From assembly GCA_023627715.1 (NCBI GenBank), contig JAMAHW010000002.1, positions 496,001-560,000 of the forward strand: a DNA stretch of 64,000 nucleotides, given 5' to 3'. A model generated the notes under the pieces. It was not told where the DNA came from, made no database searches, and saw only the letters and a list, made by a program, of their open reading frames with translations. This document shows, one piece after another, positions 1 to 12,684 of this stretch (position 1 is its first letter; every line of letters begins with the position of its first letter). The position numbers and the translations under genes are program-made. Source of the stretch: Periconia sp. R9002. Taxonomy: Eukaryota > Ascomycota > Dothideomycetes > Pleosporales > Periconiaceae.

Positions 1-2965
1 TGCAGCATCAAATCTCCACCACTAATGTACTCCATGACAAAGTACACCCTAGTTTCAGTCTGGAAGCAGGCATGCAGGTTGAGGAGGAAAGGGTGCCGTT
101 CCTTGTTGGCAATCAGAAACACGCGCTTCTCAGACCGGGTGCTTTCCACCTCGTCGTTCTCGATGATGAATTCCTTCTTCAACACCTTGATGGCATACAG
201 CTGCTTCGTGCTCTTGGTTTCAGCCAACATGACCTTACCGAAGTTACCTTTGCCCAAAACAGCGAGGAAATTGAAGTGATCCAAGCCAATTCGCCTTCCA
301 GTCCCTTGCGTGTTAGCAGAGGGAGTCACCTTGTCCGCAGGAGCTTTCGTTAAGGCCGATGGGGGAGGCTGCTGCTGCTGCTGCTGAACTTGCGGTGGGG
401 GTTGCTGTTGCGGCTGCTTCATCTCAGGCTGATGCTGCGGTGGTTGAGGCGGAGGCTGAGATTGATGTTGCGGTTGTGTGGGCGATTGAGGCTGATGCTG
501 GGGAAGAGGATACGACTTGGATGGCGGCTGCTGGTAAGGGTTCTGCTGCGGCGGCGCCTGGTGAGCATGCGTAGGGATATTGGCGTAGTCTTGAGGGTTG
601 TAGCCAACTTGTGGAGGGGCTTGCTGTTGCGGGATACGCTGGTCTTGCGGGTAACCGCTCCCTGATGTACGTGGTCCTGTTGGAGAGTAGTCGGATTTTG
701 TACGGTTGTACCCAGGACCTGTGTTCATTTTCATGGCGGCTGCTGCAGCAGCCCCCGCCGCACTCTGTTGCGATTGCGCTCGTTGGCCAGATGGAGGCCG
801 TTGGGAAGTCGGTGATGAAGGGGTGGGAGCTGAACTTGACGAGGTATACGAGGAACGTGCTGCATCGACCGATGTGGCTGAAGGAGTGTAGGACGGTTGA
901 GAGTATGCATCGGACTGGCTAGCTTGTCCATGAGATGATGATGGTGGATATTGCGAGGGGGCAGAAGCGGAAGTATGGCTTGGTCTAGGCGGTCCCTTTG
1001 GCTGTCTCGGTTTATCAGACATGCTGGAGTGTCTCCCCTGGTTGGTCCTCTTGATTTCCATCAGGATCTGGTTGGCGACTTCCATAGACATGCCGCAGAA
1101 ATCGGGAACGAAATGGACACAGCTAGTATGGCAGGTCAAATCGCACTCTGCACACTTTTGACTCTGCTTGCGGCCGAGAGGTAATATGTAACCACAGTGG
1201 CAGCACCAATTGGCACCCATGTTGTTAAAGTTGCCGAAACGATGAGGGATGCGATGGTTCAACTTCGCTTCGTCCGGGTCGGTTTCTGCATTAGATTGCG
1301 TAATGCACTTGGTGACCACCTTGGGATAGCACTTCTTATGACATGTATACTTGCAATCGGAGCATTGCATGCCAGCCGCGTATTTGAGGAACTCTCCACA
1401 TAGAGCACAACGCATGATGTTGTAGAATTGCTGCTGCATGAACTTGTGGCCGTACTGCTCCACGATTTCTTCTTTACGCTGGCGAATGGCGCCTTGTCGA
1501 CCAAGACCGGCGTTGAAGGGCTGTTTATTCCTAGCATGTTTAACAAATGCCATTGTCAAATGCACTCGGCCAACAGGTTCGAGGGAAAACCAATCGTCAA
1601 TGAAGACAGGGCCAGTCTGTGGTTGCGGAGCTCCCACAGCAGCGGGGCCTGGAGCTCTCATAGCGCCACCGGGACCACTGGCTCCTGCAAAATTCTGGCC
1701 TGGAGGTGGCTGGAATTGGATATCAGGTTGCGGACCACCATCACTTCCTCCTCCTCCCATTCTATCGGCGGAGACCCATCCAGAATTTTGAAGTTCGCTC
1801 TCGACCTTCTTACGTCGCATTTCTTCGGCAATGTCTGAAATTCGGACCCAGAGCATGCCGATGGGGAGGGGGTGGTCGTTGGTTTTGTCATACACCGTGA
1901 TCTCAATCTCGTTGGCTTTGTCGATGTCGAATTCGTGGATTTCATCCAGCCATCTGTCGTTCCGAGTGGGCTTGGTGCGTCCTTTGATGCTGTCTTCCAC
2001 CTTGATGTTAACGAACGTCTCGGGACCACGGCTGAAACGCCCTGTAGCAGCATGATCAACCTCCGCAACGGCATGCACACGCAACGACAAGTGACCGCTC
2101 AGAGGTTTCCGTTGGCTCGGCACGCTCAAACTATCATCTGCATAGGGATCGTCAATGTACTTTTTCGTAAAAGCGCGGGAAGGATGCCTTACCATCGCGG
2201 TCATCCGAGATCTCAATGTTGTCTACATGGAGGTCCTCGTAGCGCTTCAACGACTGTTTGAGGAGCTGAATTTTTTGGTTACTCTCAATCCGCTTCGCCT
2301 CGGCATCTGCCTTGCTCTTGCGGTCACCCTCCATTTGGTAGAGGCGGACCATCTTTTCGATTCCATCCTTGTATTGCTGTTCAACACTGAGCTTGAACTT
2401 GAGCTGTGACAGCATGAGCTGAATGCGGGGACCGAGATGCGGGGTATCATATTTGATCAAATCTGGGATTACTACATTAGCAAAGAAAAGCGCGGTAGGA
2501 TCCAACTGCAACCGACATACCGAGCTTGCTATAGTTTGCACGCTTCGCCTGCTGGCCCCCGGGGCCTGGGGGTGCGAATGGGGCACGTGGGGGCATCAGG
2601 CCTTGCCCGCCGCTCAGGTTGCTGTAACCTCCCTGTGGATCACCATAACCGCCTTGATCGGGGCCTGGAAAACCACCTTCCCAGCCGTCTTTGGGAGGTG
2701 GTGTGATGGGGTTGTTGGCTTTTCTTGATTGGCCAGGCTGCAGGCTCATATTGTCCATGCCACTCTGTGTCTGCTGCATGGCGATGTCGCGCAGCTTGGA
2801 CTCGAAGTACTCAATATTGCGGCGGCCATCGCGGATCTGGCCGTCGAGGCGTGACAGGACGGCGGGATTGTTGGTGGATTGGCGCATCGCATTGGCGGCG
2901 TTGATCAGGGCCTTTTCCCTGTTGATTTTGTGTTGCACATTGGCAACGGTCTCCTCGAGACTCAT
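1..2965 (-). CDS. pkcA: Protein kinase C (fungal Pkc1/PkcA), N-terminal part, cut by the window edge
   Basis: Fungal protein kinase C, the Rho1-activated serine/threonine kinase at the head of the cell-wall-integrity MAP kinase pathway. Exons are 2965-2521, 2471-2193 and 2137-1, with introns of 49 and 55 bp. The order seen is: two N-terminal HR1-type coiled-coil regions that bind Rho1, a C2-like region (about residues 245-370), two C1 zinc fingers with the H-x12-C-x2-C pattern (around 1200-1420 on the DNA), a long Gln/Pro-rich linker (about 350-950) and the start of an AGC kinase domain. The P-loop GKGNFG and the catalytic lysine in AIKVLKK are visible. The ATG at 2965 begins [10 protein letters not shown], as expected for the family. 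The rest of the kinase domain lies left of base 1. Family assignment is firm; only the C-terminus is unseen. Confidence 0.97.
348..960 (-). repeat. Gln/Pro-rich low-complexity linker within protein kinase C
   Basis: This stretch inside the PKC coding sequence is dominated by CAG/CAA and CCN codons read on the minus strand, giving runs such as QQQQQQPPP between the second C1 finger and the kinase domain. It is coding low complexity rather than an independent element, and its length is likely variable between strains. Confidence 0.7.
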
Positions 2966-5900
2966 GGCGGGCTAGGGTGGTGCGATGCTATGCCTGGCTG
3001 CAGTAGCAGTGAGAAGCTGTCGGGCGGGCGTGGTGGAAGAGGGGAGGTGGGAGTTGGCGGCGTGACGGCGGATGTGGACGTGGATGTGGAAGCGGGGTGT
3101 AGTGGGCGTGGGTGGGTGCACAGGCTCTGACGACGGTCGCGAAGCAAACGAAGGAAAGAATAACCAAGTACCTGTGGATGTGTAGACGCAGAGGAGGAGG
3201 CAAAAGAAGGGTGTAGCGAGTAGCAATGGCGGCCAAACCCACAATGAAGAGTAGCGCAGGCCTGGCGTGGGAAAAGTGGGTGGGTGGTGAGTGGAGGATG
3301 GATGGAGTATGTAGTAGTATGAGGTTGTTGACTAGAGCCTGACTCGCCTCTCCCCGTGCAAGGCAAGTGCGCTGAGCCACCCGCAGCTTCCCTATCCTTT
3401 ATTCCCCTTTCAGGACAGGCACGGTAGTCAGTTGGCAACTAATAACCAAGTACCCTCGGCTCTAGCTATGTAGGCAAAAATGCGAGAGACACGAGACGGT
3501 AATAGTAAAGACCTCTCTGCCTGTCCACTGTGCAGTACCTGGGTAGGTACCTGTATGGGGGAGCGTGATGACGAGCGAGGAAGCTGCTGGAATCACGGCG
3601 GGGAGGTGGGAGGTGCGAGGGGCTGCAAGTGCGGGCGCGGATTGGGAATGAGGGGTGGATAAGGACGACAAAACAAGAGACGTTGGAAGGAAGGAAGACG
3701 ACTTGTGCGTGCCCCCGTGGGTGTATAGGTATGGGTTGTGTGCAGCGTACAAAACGCTGGCAGCAAGTGAAGTCGAATGACTGGAGGACAGATCACGGCA
3801 TGTGGTATGACGAAGGATTGTTGGCTGTGCTGTGCTGTTGTTTTGGTGGTGATGATGATGCTGATGGCGGGGTCAAGGAATTGGAGGGGACGAGCGAGGG
3901 CTGAGATAGCAATGACCTGTTTTCTGCCCAGATACCAACATCGATACAAATGTTGTTCAAGAAGAAGAAAAACGCAGCATATCTTCGAGAATCATAGTAG
4001 AACAATTACAAATTTTATCACTCATTCTGCAACATAGTGTACGGAAAAGAACACGCTGTACTGTATCTCCTACTATATATTTAAAAGCGGCGCAAGTATC
4101 ACTTCCCCTCGTGAATACACCTTACTCCAGATACACATCATCAATCATGCAAGTGAACACTACATCATTTCTCTCGTCGCAGCATGCATCTCCTTACACT
4201 GTACTTACAGTAGCAACCAATTAATATACCTAAACTCTAATCCCAGGTTGACCTCTCGTGCACGTATTGCGTGCATCAATCTCTCCAGCATGCGGGAAGA
4301 CAGGTTTCAGCTGCCAACATCATAATGCACGTAACTAGGGTGTCTGGGTGCGTATGCGCGCTTTGAATAAGGTGAACATTACGCATGTATACAGCTCATA
4401 TGTCTTTTTCCTTCTTCGCGGAGGAGCGAAGACTGGACGAGTAGAGATAAGGCCAAACATATGTCGTATATACGCTCTAGTAATTAGAATGGCTGCGTAG
4501 GTATGTATGCGAGATGAAGCCGACCCGTCAGCCTCATGCGCACGCCATCTCAGCATGCGCATATATACAGGCAGGTACGAACAAAATAGACGAGCAGTCG
4601 TCTCTTTGGTCACCTAGGTACATACCAATATGTGCGCACATGTAGTCGGAATAGACATTTGCTCCGATCGATGTACGTGCCGTGGCGGCGTGCGTGCAGC
4701 CACTCCATCGCCAAGTGCCGTCGTAAAAGCATGTAGGTACACGTAGCTACCTACATACCTAGGAGCGCGTCTTGGGACCATGTCGTAACCACACGTGCAG
4801 TTCTCGGTATGCGCATGTACTGTATCGTGCCATGTCATGCCTTCGCAGTGAATCGAATGGCTCAGCGTGGGCGTGTCTTTCTGTCCCACTTTTACAGAGC
4901 ATGCGATGGACCGGTTTTCTGGTCTTCCATCTGGGCACCCTCCGGTCCCCAACTTTTACCTAGACATCCTCCCCCGTCCCCCCACACGATCTCCTTGGAA
5001 GATCGCTGGATGAACATGTTTGAAACATGTAGTTCCTGCTCTGAAGATCCCCCAGAGAAAGCTAGACCACATGTACGCATGCATGCAGATAGACCTGAAG
5101 CCGCTCGTCAAGTCACATCACGTGATCGGAGGCTCATTATATGTCGTCTCAAGCTGGTTGCGCAACGTCCACATCCCACGCTGCACTGGCAATCCGACAT
5201 GTTCCAGCTCGAGTTGGTCCGCTAATCGTTAGTCGTTGAAAAATGCACCCCTCCTGCTGTGCATGTGGTGAGACCATGATCGGTGGTACGCAGAGCAGAC
5301 ACACACAAGTGGTGCCCAAGTGCTCCGTCTCCTGTACGGTACGGAGAGGAAGACGTGATTGGAACGAGGCAAGCCTCACCGTTCGGGGGAAACGGCAGAA
5401 GAGGGCACATGGCCCGTTTCCTCACCGCCGCCCAAAGCCATTGAAGCCGAAGGAAGCGTCCATGGCGGGCCGATGGAGCGACAAGTAGGTATGTTGGCAG
5501 TTGTTCAGTAGGAGATGGGACGGCAAGAGACGATGGGCATGTCTGTTTACCCCGATTTGGGTATTCCGCACAGATTGTCGACGTGCCAGATGGAGGGTTG
5601 GTGCAGAGAGAGGGGCGCTGAGGTGGTTTTGTCTGGAACCACGTTCAAACGACGTCGTCTGTGGCGGACCGGGGTGTGTGATTGTCTGACTCTGACGCGA
5701 TGCTGATAAGTTACTGAGAGATAGATTACCCCTCACTGCATTGCAGCACTCCCTTTTGGCGGGCGACAATGACTTAGACATGGTGTCGGTCGCTAGCATA
5801 CCGTTGCTGCTACGCTGCCTATCTCTGCAACACCCCCGGCTCGACATGCGTTTTTGTGGCGCAAGAACGGCATGGCATGGGCGTCGGCGCTACCCTGTTG

Positions 5901-8037
5901 CGTGTACTTTTTCTTTTTCTCGCGTATTGCTACCTTTTGGCTGTGATTCCCAAACCCAAAGGTACCGGCATAGACTTTGTTTCGTTTCGTTTCTTTTTTC
6001 TTTTGCTGCTGGGTAGTTGGAAACGAAGGTGGAGGGAGAGACGGGGGAAGAGGGAGAGGAGGGGCGAATCGGAGGTGGTACCGGACCAATCGGGGAGTAG
6101 CCTCAGGCCAGAGTCGACGACGGCTTGATACATGTAGATACCTCCCTACATTCCTTGGCTGCAACAAAGCAAGCAAGCAAACGACGAGGCGACATGGTTC
6201 GCTTATCCATGGCTGGCGAGCAGCAGGCCGAGTGCATACTATCATACATGGCAAGCAAATAGCAAATGGGGCGTATGGCTAAATGCTGTCTGTCAGGGGC
6301 GAGAGGCTGGAAATGGAGTAACGCAATGCAACAGGATCGTATCGACGTCCCCAGTCATCGTATCGCCGTAGCCGCGAGCCCCAGACTGCAGGCCTTGGAC
6401 AATTCACGTGGAAAAACAAAAAAAAAATAAGAAAGAGAGGGCAAAAACAAGGAAAAGGGGAAAACGAAGGACGGCCATGACTGTCGGGCTGCCATACCAC
6501 GCCAGGCTGGATTGCAGTGCAGTGCTGTGCTGTGCAGTTTGCAGTTTGCAGTGCCGTGCAGCAGTGGTCCAAGGTGAACGAACTACCGTCGTAGGGCATG
6601 ACCATGTGGGTAAAGGATGCAAGTATAGGCGCTTTGGGCCGAGTGCAGATCCAACGACGGTGACGGCTCTCTTCTCTCGTGCTTTTATTAGTGACACGGC
6701 CGTACATATCGCGTACCGTCTACATGTACATGTACATGTACCTAGGTACTGGACACATGTAGGTGTGAATGTACTTGGCTAGGTACGGACAGATGGGTAG
6801 GGACATGGGTTCAGGTTGTTTCGTGCGACGCTTCTTTCACCGATCATCAACAGCACAAACCGTCGTAGGGCGAGCGAGAGAGGAGGCCCTCTTTCTTTTC
6901 CCCCAGCCGGCATTCCCGTGCCATCTCTGGTGTATTTGACAAGCGCCGAGCCCATTCATTCACTCACTCCATCCTCCCCGTATACTGACTGCTACTTGTT
7001 ACCTACGTCCTTGGTTACGTTACGACAACTACTTACATACGCTGCCCCATCATCAGCATCAGCATCATCATCATGGTTCTCGTCCCCCTCCCCCTCCGAG
7101 TCCTCCGACATTGATCTGCCTGCCCTGCCTGCCTGGTCTGGTCGGAGCAAAGCAACAAGTCACAAGGTCATAGGGCTGGCTGCTTTGGCTGCTCACCTCC
7201 GGGATATTTGATCCTACTCCCCGTCCTGTCCTGTCCTGTCCTGTCCTGTCCTGCCCTCAGGACGCCTTGCCCTAGCCCTGCGCCGCGCCCTTTTCCGTTC
7301 TCTTTCTTCTTTCTTTTGCATCTGCATCATCCATCTTTTCCGTCTGCCTGGCTGCCTGGGTCCGTCCGTGGGTTTGCGCCATCCTCAGTCGCCGGCCGGC
7401 CGTACTTGGTTGCGGTTCCGCCCCACCCCCCGCTCTGCCGCCTCTGCCCTCTCGCCGGCGCGTTTTGTGCATGTCCCGTGTATGCGTGTGAATAAGCCCA
7501 CAGTACAGCACTGAGTACAGTACGCCCGCCCGAGGATATACGTTACCCACCCACTACCTAGATGCCCACAGCACCCGACCGAGTAATCGCTCGCGTCTGT
7601 CGAGTCTCTTGCTTGCTTCCTTGCTTTCTCACCAGCCAGCAGCAGCGACCCGTTTCGCCAATTCACAGCCTTACTGCTCTACTCTCCCCGCACTTCTTGT
7701 TCCGACCGCGCCACTCGAGCAGCAAGCAACCTGCACAGTGCAAGAACAGGCAAGCGCAAGAGCACCAACACTCCCATCGCGCCTACCTTTACCGTTACTG
7801 ACTGACCCTACCCTTCCTTGGCTTCCGTTTCCCGACCTCTCTTGTACTCTACCCTACCGACCTTGCCTTATCCTATCCCATCCTACCTATCATCCTATCA
7901 TCCTATTCTTTCCCTCTCCTCCCCTCTCCTCCCCTCTCCATCCTCGCTGCTGATTGTGTCGCCTTGCACCATTTGTCGTCGTCAGTGGTGCTTGTTTGTG
8001 GTTGGCCCACTCGCCATCGAGCATCCCGTCACTCTGA
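2966..8037. other. 5-kb gene-free region between pkcA and a Zn2Cys6 regulator
   Basis: I see no convincing gene here; open frames are short, overlap on both strands and match no family. Contents include T/C-rich and G/A-rich tracts, a six-copy TCCTG repeat at 7224-7253, CT-rich repeats near 7915-7940, ACATGT runs near 6720-6740 and many TAGGTA/TACCTA palindromes (about 3540, 4612, 4740-4762, 6738). It most likely contains the two divergent promoters, long 5' leaders and possibly the missing first exon of the downstream regulator. Confidence 0.6.
7224..7253. repeat. TCCTG pentanucleotide tandem repeat, six copies
   Basis: Six consecutive copies of TCCTG lie in the pyrimidine-rich leader region upstream of the Zn2Cys6 regulator. 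It is a simple microsatellite with no coding meaning seen. Confidence 0.9.
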
Positions 8038-11000
8038 TCGCTTTGGCCGCCTGTCCGTCCGTCCATTCGTCGTGCTGCCACCCGATCGGCACCACCACAT
8101 CCGCGCGCAACTTCAAACCTCCCCGACCGCCTCTCGCTCGCTCCCTCGCCCGCCCCAGTCTCGGTCGCAGAGTCCCTCATCTGCCTCTTGCCTGGTGAAC
8201 CCTTCGGCATCCCTCACCATCCCTCCCTCTCGGCCACGCGCCGACCCCTTCTCAAAATTATTCCCTCCAGGTCCAAGAGCGCCTCGGGCGCATCTACCAC
8301 CTCTCCGCTGGAGCCCTCGCACTCGCACGCCCACAGTTCCGCGTCGGCGCACACCCAGCTGCGCCAGCCCGCATTGCATTCCCTCCCTCCGCCGCCGCCC
8401 CCCAGTGCCCCCTCGCACATCAAGCAGCAGCCCTCTTCCCCATCTGTGCACTCTCCATCCACCGTGCAGGCCTCTCCCTTCTCCACTCCGCGCCCTCACC
8501 CAGCCGTCGCCGCCGCCAACGGTGCTGCTGCGGAGGGGGGCGCCCGCTCTGCCAACCCAAAGAGGACCAATGACGGCCGCCCCAGATCCTCCATTGCATG
8601 TGACCATTGCCGCAAGAGCAAGGTAAAGTGTGTCAACACCGGCCAGGACACCGTCTGCGAGGCCTGTGTAAAGGCTGGCAGATCATGCACCTACAACTCA
8701 AACACGGCCCCATTTGCGTCTCGTCGGGAGACCCTGGATCCTTCTTCTGCTGAACGACCTGGCGATGTGAGCCCATCCCCTCACCCTTCCCTTCTCCTTT
8801 CACACTACTAACCACCGCGACCAGGCCCCTCGCAGCAAGCGTAGAAAGATTGCTCCTTCAGCATCTGCTGCCAAAGACACCATCTTTCCTGACGGTGATA
8901 TCCTGGATCCCAAGATTTTAACTCCCGAAACATGTCTTGAGCTCGTAAGATGCCACTCTCTCGTCATCACCATTTCCCATGCTCTCTCGCTGACACGACT
9001 TTTTCCAGTTCGACATTTTTGAGCAGCATTTCGCCTCTGATCTTTCTTTTCTGCATGCTCCAACCTTCAAAGAGACTCTAAAACGGGGTAATTTTCGCGA
9101 ACTGATGAATGACGCCCAATTGTCCAGGATATATGCCTTCATCGCCCTCACTGCTCCATTCCATTCGGCCTTTGCCCGTCCCTCGATTACCGACGAGCGC
9201 AATCGCTCTAGGGAAGCCGTGGACAATGCCAAACGGTATGCCAAAGCTGCGCATGCCAAGGTGACGGAGGTCAGGCAGCCGACGCTGGAAACCATTCAAG
9301 CTCTCCTCATGCTCGCTTTCCACGAGTGGAGCAACCTGCAAGGCGCCAGATCATTCAGAACGTTGAGCAGTGCCATCACCGATGCTCAGGCTCTCGGCTG
9401 CCATTATCAAGAGGACTTGCTCGGCCAGAAGCACAACGTGTGCGCGCCCCCCGATGATAGAAGGCGTATTCTGACGGGGATCGAGAAGCATATCGAAGAG
9501 GAAACCAAGCGGCGCATTTTCTGGAGCTGTTACATCATGGATAGCTACTTCTGCAGTACAAGACGCCGGCCGGCAAAAATCAAACGCGAGGATATCCAGA
9601 TCCAGCTGCCCTGCAGCGAGCGTGCTTTCAAGCACGGAAAGAACATCCGAACCAGGACACTGTATGAAACCGACGCGGAATTTAATGCTCGTCGCACCGA
9701 AATGATGCACCGACATCCAAAATCCGCGGTGGATATCAAGTGGGAAGACGAAGACCAACAAGAAACGCTTTGTTGGTATATCCGCTCCCTAGGGATCTGG
9801 AGACAGATTACATTCTGGGCCTGTGAGGTTGCTCGACTGAATGAAACCCATCCGCCGTGGGATAAGTCATCCATGTTTTACGGATTACGGACACAACTCG
9901 AGGCATTCATAGACAAGCTGCCCGAGGAAATTAGGCTACTTCCTTCGCAGACGCGGACCCACATCGAAGATAGAACCTCCAGAAGCTATACGCTGCTGCA
10001 CTCGGTGCTGGCCATTTGCGACATCTCCCTTCACCGCGAGTACCTCCCTTTTGCGCCTTTTGGAGTAGAGAAGCCGAATGGGCCCATAGACCCGCCGCTG
10101 GTGAAGGGCGACCCTGATCCCCCAGACTATTGGGACAAAAGCGCACAGAGGTGCTTCAAAGCTGCTCGAGACATTATTGAGCTGATGTGGGCCTGTAATG
10201 AGAGCAAGGTGCTAGTTCACACTCCACTAACTGGTTTTGCCATTTACAGCAGTTTGTTCACAGGTGAGTGGCTCTCCAATGTCCTTCTCTAGCGAGTTCG
10301 GGTCACTAACCGGTTAGCAGTGGTGTGGGTCAAATTCTTCCCCAAGTTTGATACTGCCGAGCATCTATGCTCACCCAAAGATATGGTGCTCGCTCATAAC
10401 TCAAGCTCGAAGAATACGCTGCTCCCTCAGAATTCCAATCGCGCCACTACCATGCTGGCCGCTGTGCAAATGCGCGTGAAGATGGTGACGCCGTGGATCA
10501 ATACCATTCATAGGCTGCACAGTTTCTTCGTAGATGCCAAGGCAAAATACAGACAACAAAGACAACAGGCCTCTAATAGCTCCCCTTCGAGCAACAGCAG
10601 CAGCACTCCCGACATCCCCTTGCCCGATCTTGCCATCTACCAAAAGTTCTTCGAGATGGATCAGAAGCAAATTACCGAATATGGGCGCAGCTATGAAGGC
10701 GATGAGGACCTCAAATCTGAAAAACTCGACATCCACCAAGGCCTCGAGGAAGCCAGCGCGACTTGCAGTCCCGCCCCCCAAAAGAGCGAGGACGATGACA
10801 ATACGATTGACGGGTCACCTGAGCGTACCGTACATCAGCAACAGTTGAATTCAGCAGCAAGTAGTTTCACTCCCGTCAACCAGAACCAACTTACAAAGAC
10901 GCTGTCAAACGCGGAAACGCCCAAGTCAAATTTCAATGGAACCCCCGCCGTGTACCCTTCTTACCCGACTCCTAACTCTCAATACCCTATGCCGCTGCCT

Positions 11001-11264
11001 TACATGGACACGGGCATGCCTGCACATATGCCGTCGCAATATTCCAATCCATACACAACCATGCCTGTCCAGCAGCCAGCCCTACCCAACCAACCATATT
11101 TCTATGAGCCCAGCACCTTGGGCTTTAACGAAAGCCATCAGATTGGCTCTTTTTCAAATGGCAACGAGCAAAATCAGCAAGGCACTATGCCCATCTATCA
11201 GAACAGCGTGCCTTTCCAGCCGGATTGGACATTCTCCATGTACCCTGCCCAACCCTCGGGTTAA
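8038..11264 (+). CDS. Zn(II)2Cys6 transcription factor with fungal-specific MHR; 5' end unresolved
   Basis: Fungal binuclear zinc-cluster regulator. The cluster (C-x2-C-x6-C-x8-C-x2-C-x6-C, near 8598-8690) is followed by a basic stretch and a long fungal-specific regulatory domain in which the family pattern of helices is visible (RRIFWSCYIMD at about 9512-9545). The C-terminus is Gln/Asn/Pro-rich and may activate. Exons are (start unknown)-8766, 8825-8944, 9009-10263 and 10321-11264; introns are 58, 64 and 57 bp, all in phase. The frame is open from 8038, after TGA at 8035-8037, but contains no ATG before the zinc cluster. The true start must therefore lie in an upstream exon or be non-AUG. 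Ser/Pro/His-rich sequence precedes the cluster. The regulated pathway cannot be told from sequence alone. Confidence 0.88.
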
Positions 11265-11962
11265 CTACATAGCGGAGGCAGTCCTAAGACTCTTTCTTGT
11301 TGTTTCCATGTTTCTCCATTTTCCCTCTCCTCCATCTATCTTTCATCTCTTTTCTAGATTAACAATAAGCGAACGGGGCCATCTTGTAATAGTTTTGGGG
11401 GGGGGGGGCGCATTAGCGTGTGGTTTCCTGGTAACTTTTTTTTCATCAAGCATTGGCGGTATATTCTATTTTATGACGACATTGTCATTAGCGGCGACGG
11501 GAGGACTACCCAGGGTGGGCTGTATTGATTGTACTTTTTTGTTCTTGGTGAGGCCGGTAGGGGTCCTTGTATATGTTGGCCCCTCCCCCTCGATTTCTCC
11601 CCTATATCATATCATTTAGGTTATTTGCCATCATCTACCTATTAATTCGAACACCGATTTGGATTTGGTCGCAGCAGCGCTTTACCATATCACTCGTTTT
11701 CTACATGCTATATCATTTATTGTCTGGTGATGTGTGTTGCCTCGTGGGGAGGGGGTTGCTTTAAGCATTTATACCTACCTAGGTAAGTAGGTAGGACCCT
11801 TCCCCTCGCTCCTCCGAAACTCCGCAAAAGCCGAGCTAGTCTCAAGCTGTCTCCAAAGCTCAAGCTCCCAACACCTCCCCCCGTCCATCTACATCACTAC
11901 CTCATCATCTGCAAACCCACCCACCACTTTATCCAACACCCACACACATCACCTTCCTGAAA
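11265..11962. other. Intergenic: 3' flank of the regulator and promoter of the DUF423 gene
   Basis: No gene is seen. It holds an 11-base G run near 11398, T-rich 3' flank sequence and, at about 11770-11795, a TACCTACCTAGGTAAG palindrome cluster within 200 bp of the next start codon. Confidence 0.6.
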
Positions 11963-12422
11963 ATGGCCCCTCCCTTCTGGACCATTGGCTGCATCTACGG
12001 CGCCACATCCGTAGCCCTCGGCGCATTCGGCGCGCACGGCCTCAAGAAACGCATCTCGGACCCTTCGAAGCTCGCAAACTGGAGCACCGCGTCCCAATAC
12101 CAGGTGTGTCCGTCCCATTTCCCCCTTCCCTTCCCTCTCCCACCCCCACAATCCCAAATAAAACCTAACATGTATCTAGTTAATGCACTCCCTCGCCCTA
12201 ACCCTCACCACGGTCGCGGCGCCGCAGAACACGCTCGCCATGTCGCTCTTCACGGCGGGCATGACCATGTTCAGCGGGAGCTTGTATTTGTTGGTGCTGG
12301 ATCCCGAGAGGTTTAGGGTTATGGGGCCTGTTACCCCGTTGGGCGGGTTGTGTTTGATTGGGGGGTGGGTTGCGCTTGCGGTTGGGAGGAGGGGTGGGGT
12401 GCCTTTGGGGGGGAGGCGGTAG
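11963..12422 (+). CDS. DUF423 (YgdD/TMEM256-like) small membrane protein
   Basis: A 127-residue integral membrane protein of the DUF423 family, found from bacteria to animals and of uncertain function. Exons are 11963-12103 and 12180-12422; the 76-bp intron starts GTGTGT and ends TCTAG and keeps frame. The N-terminus has the family signature GAFGAHGL (about residues 21-28), and three further hydrophobic segments follow, giving about four membrane spans. The length is normal for the family. The start is the first ATG, preceded by CTGAAA. The gene points toward the 3' end of the GH35 gene on the opposite strand, so the two are convergent. Family identity is firm and the biological role unknown. 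Confidence 0.9.
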
Positions 12423-12684
12423 GTGGGTGAGGGGGGTGGGTGAGGGGAATGGGAAGGGGAGATGGTGTGTTTTGATATGGATGTATATTGATGTATTTTT
12501 AGGATGGGGACGGGGGAGAGGTGGGGGAAGGGAGGAAGGAAGGAAGAGAAGGAACGGAAAGGAAAAAGAGGGAAAAATCTCCTATCCTCAACGAAAAATC
12601 AATCTCTACAATTCTCTCACACATAACAAACAACACACACGAAAAACGCTACCTACTCCAACACCTACACACCGACCAATCCCC

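Noticed and set aside
359..922. Ala/Gln-rich frames on the plus strand
   Set aside because: They are antisense shadows of the Gln/Pro-rich linker of protein kinase C; the minus strand carries the conserved domains.
2962..3949. Several minus-strand frames upstream of pkcA
   Set aside because: Low-complexity Ser/Pro/His compositions with no family resemblance, overlapping each other in different frames; more likely leader sequence.
7208..8198. Plus-strand frames rich in Ser, Pro and Leu
   Set aside because: They arise from the pyrimidine-rich leader and tandem repeats and show no domain or codon signal.
8113..8607. 164-residue Gly/Arg-rich minus-strand frame
   Set aside because: Antisense of the Ser/Pro/His-rich N-terminal region of the zinc-cluster regulator.
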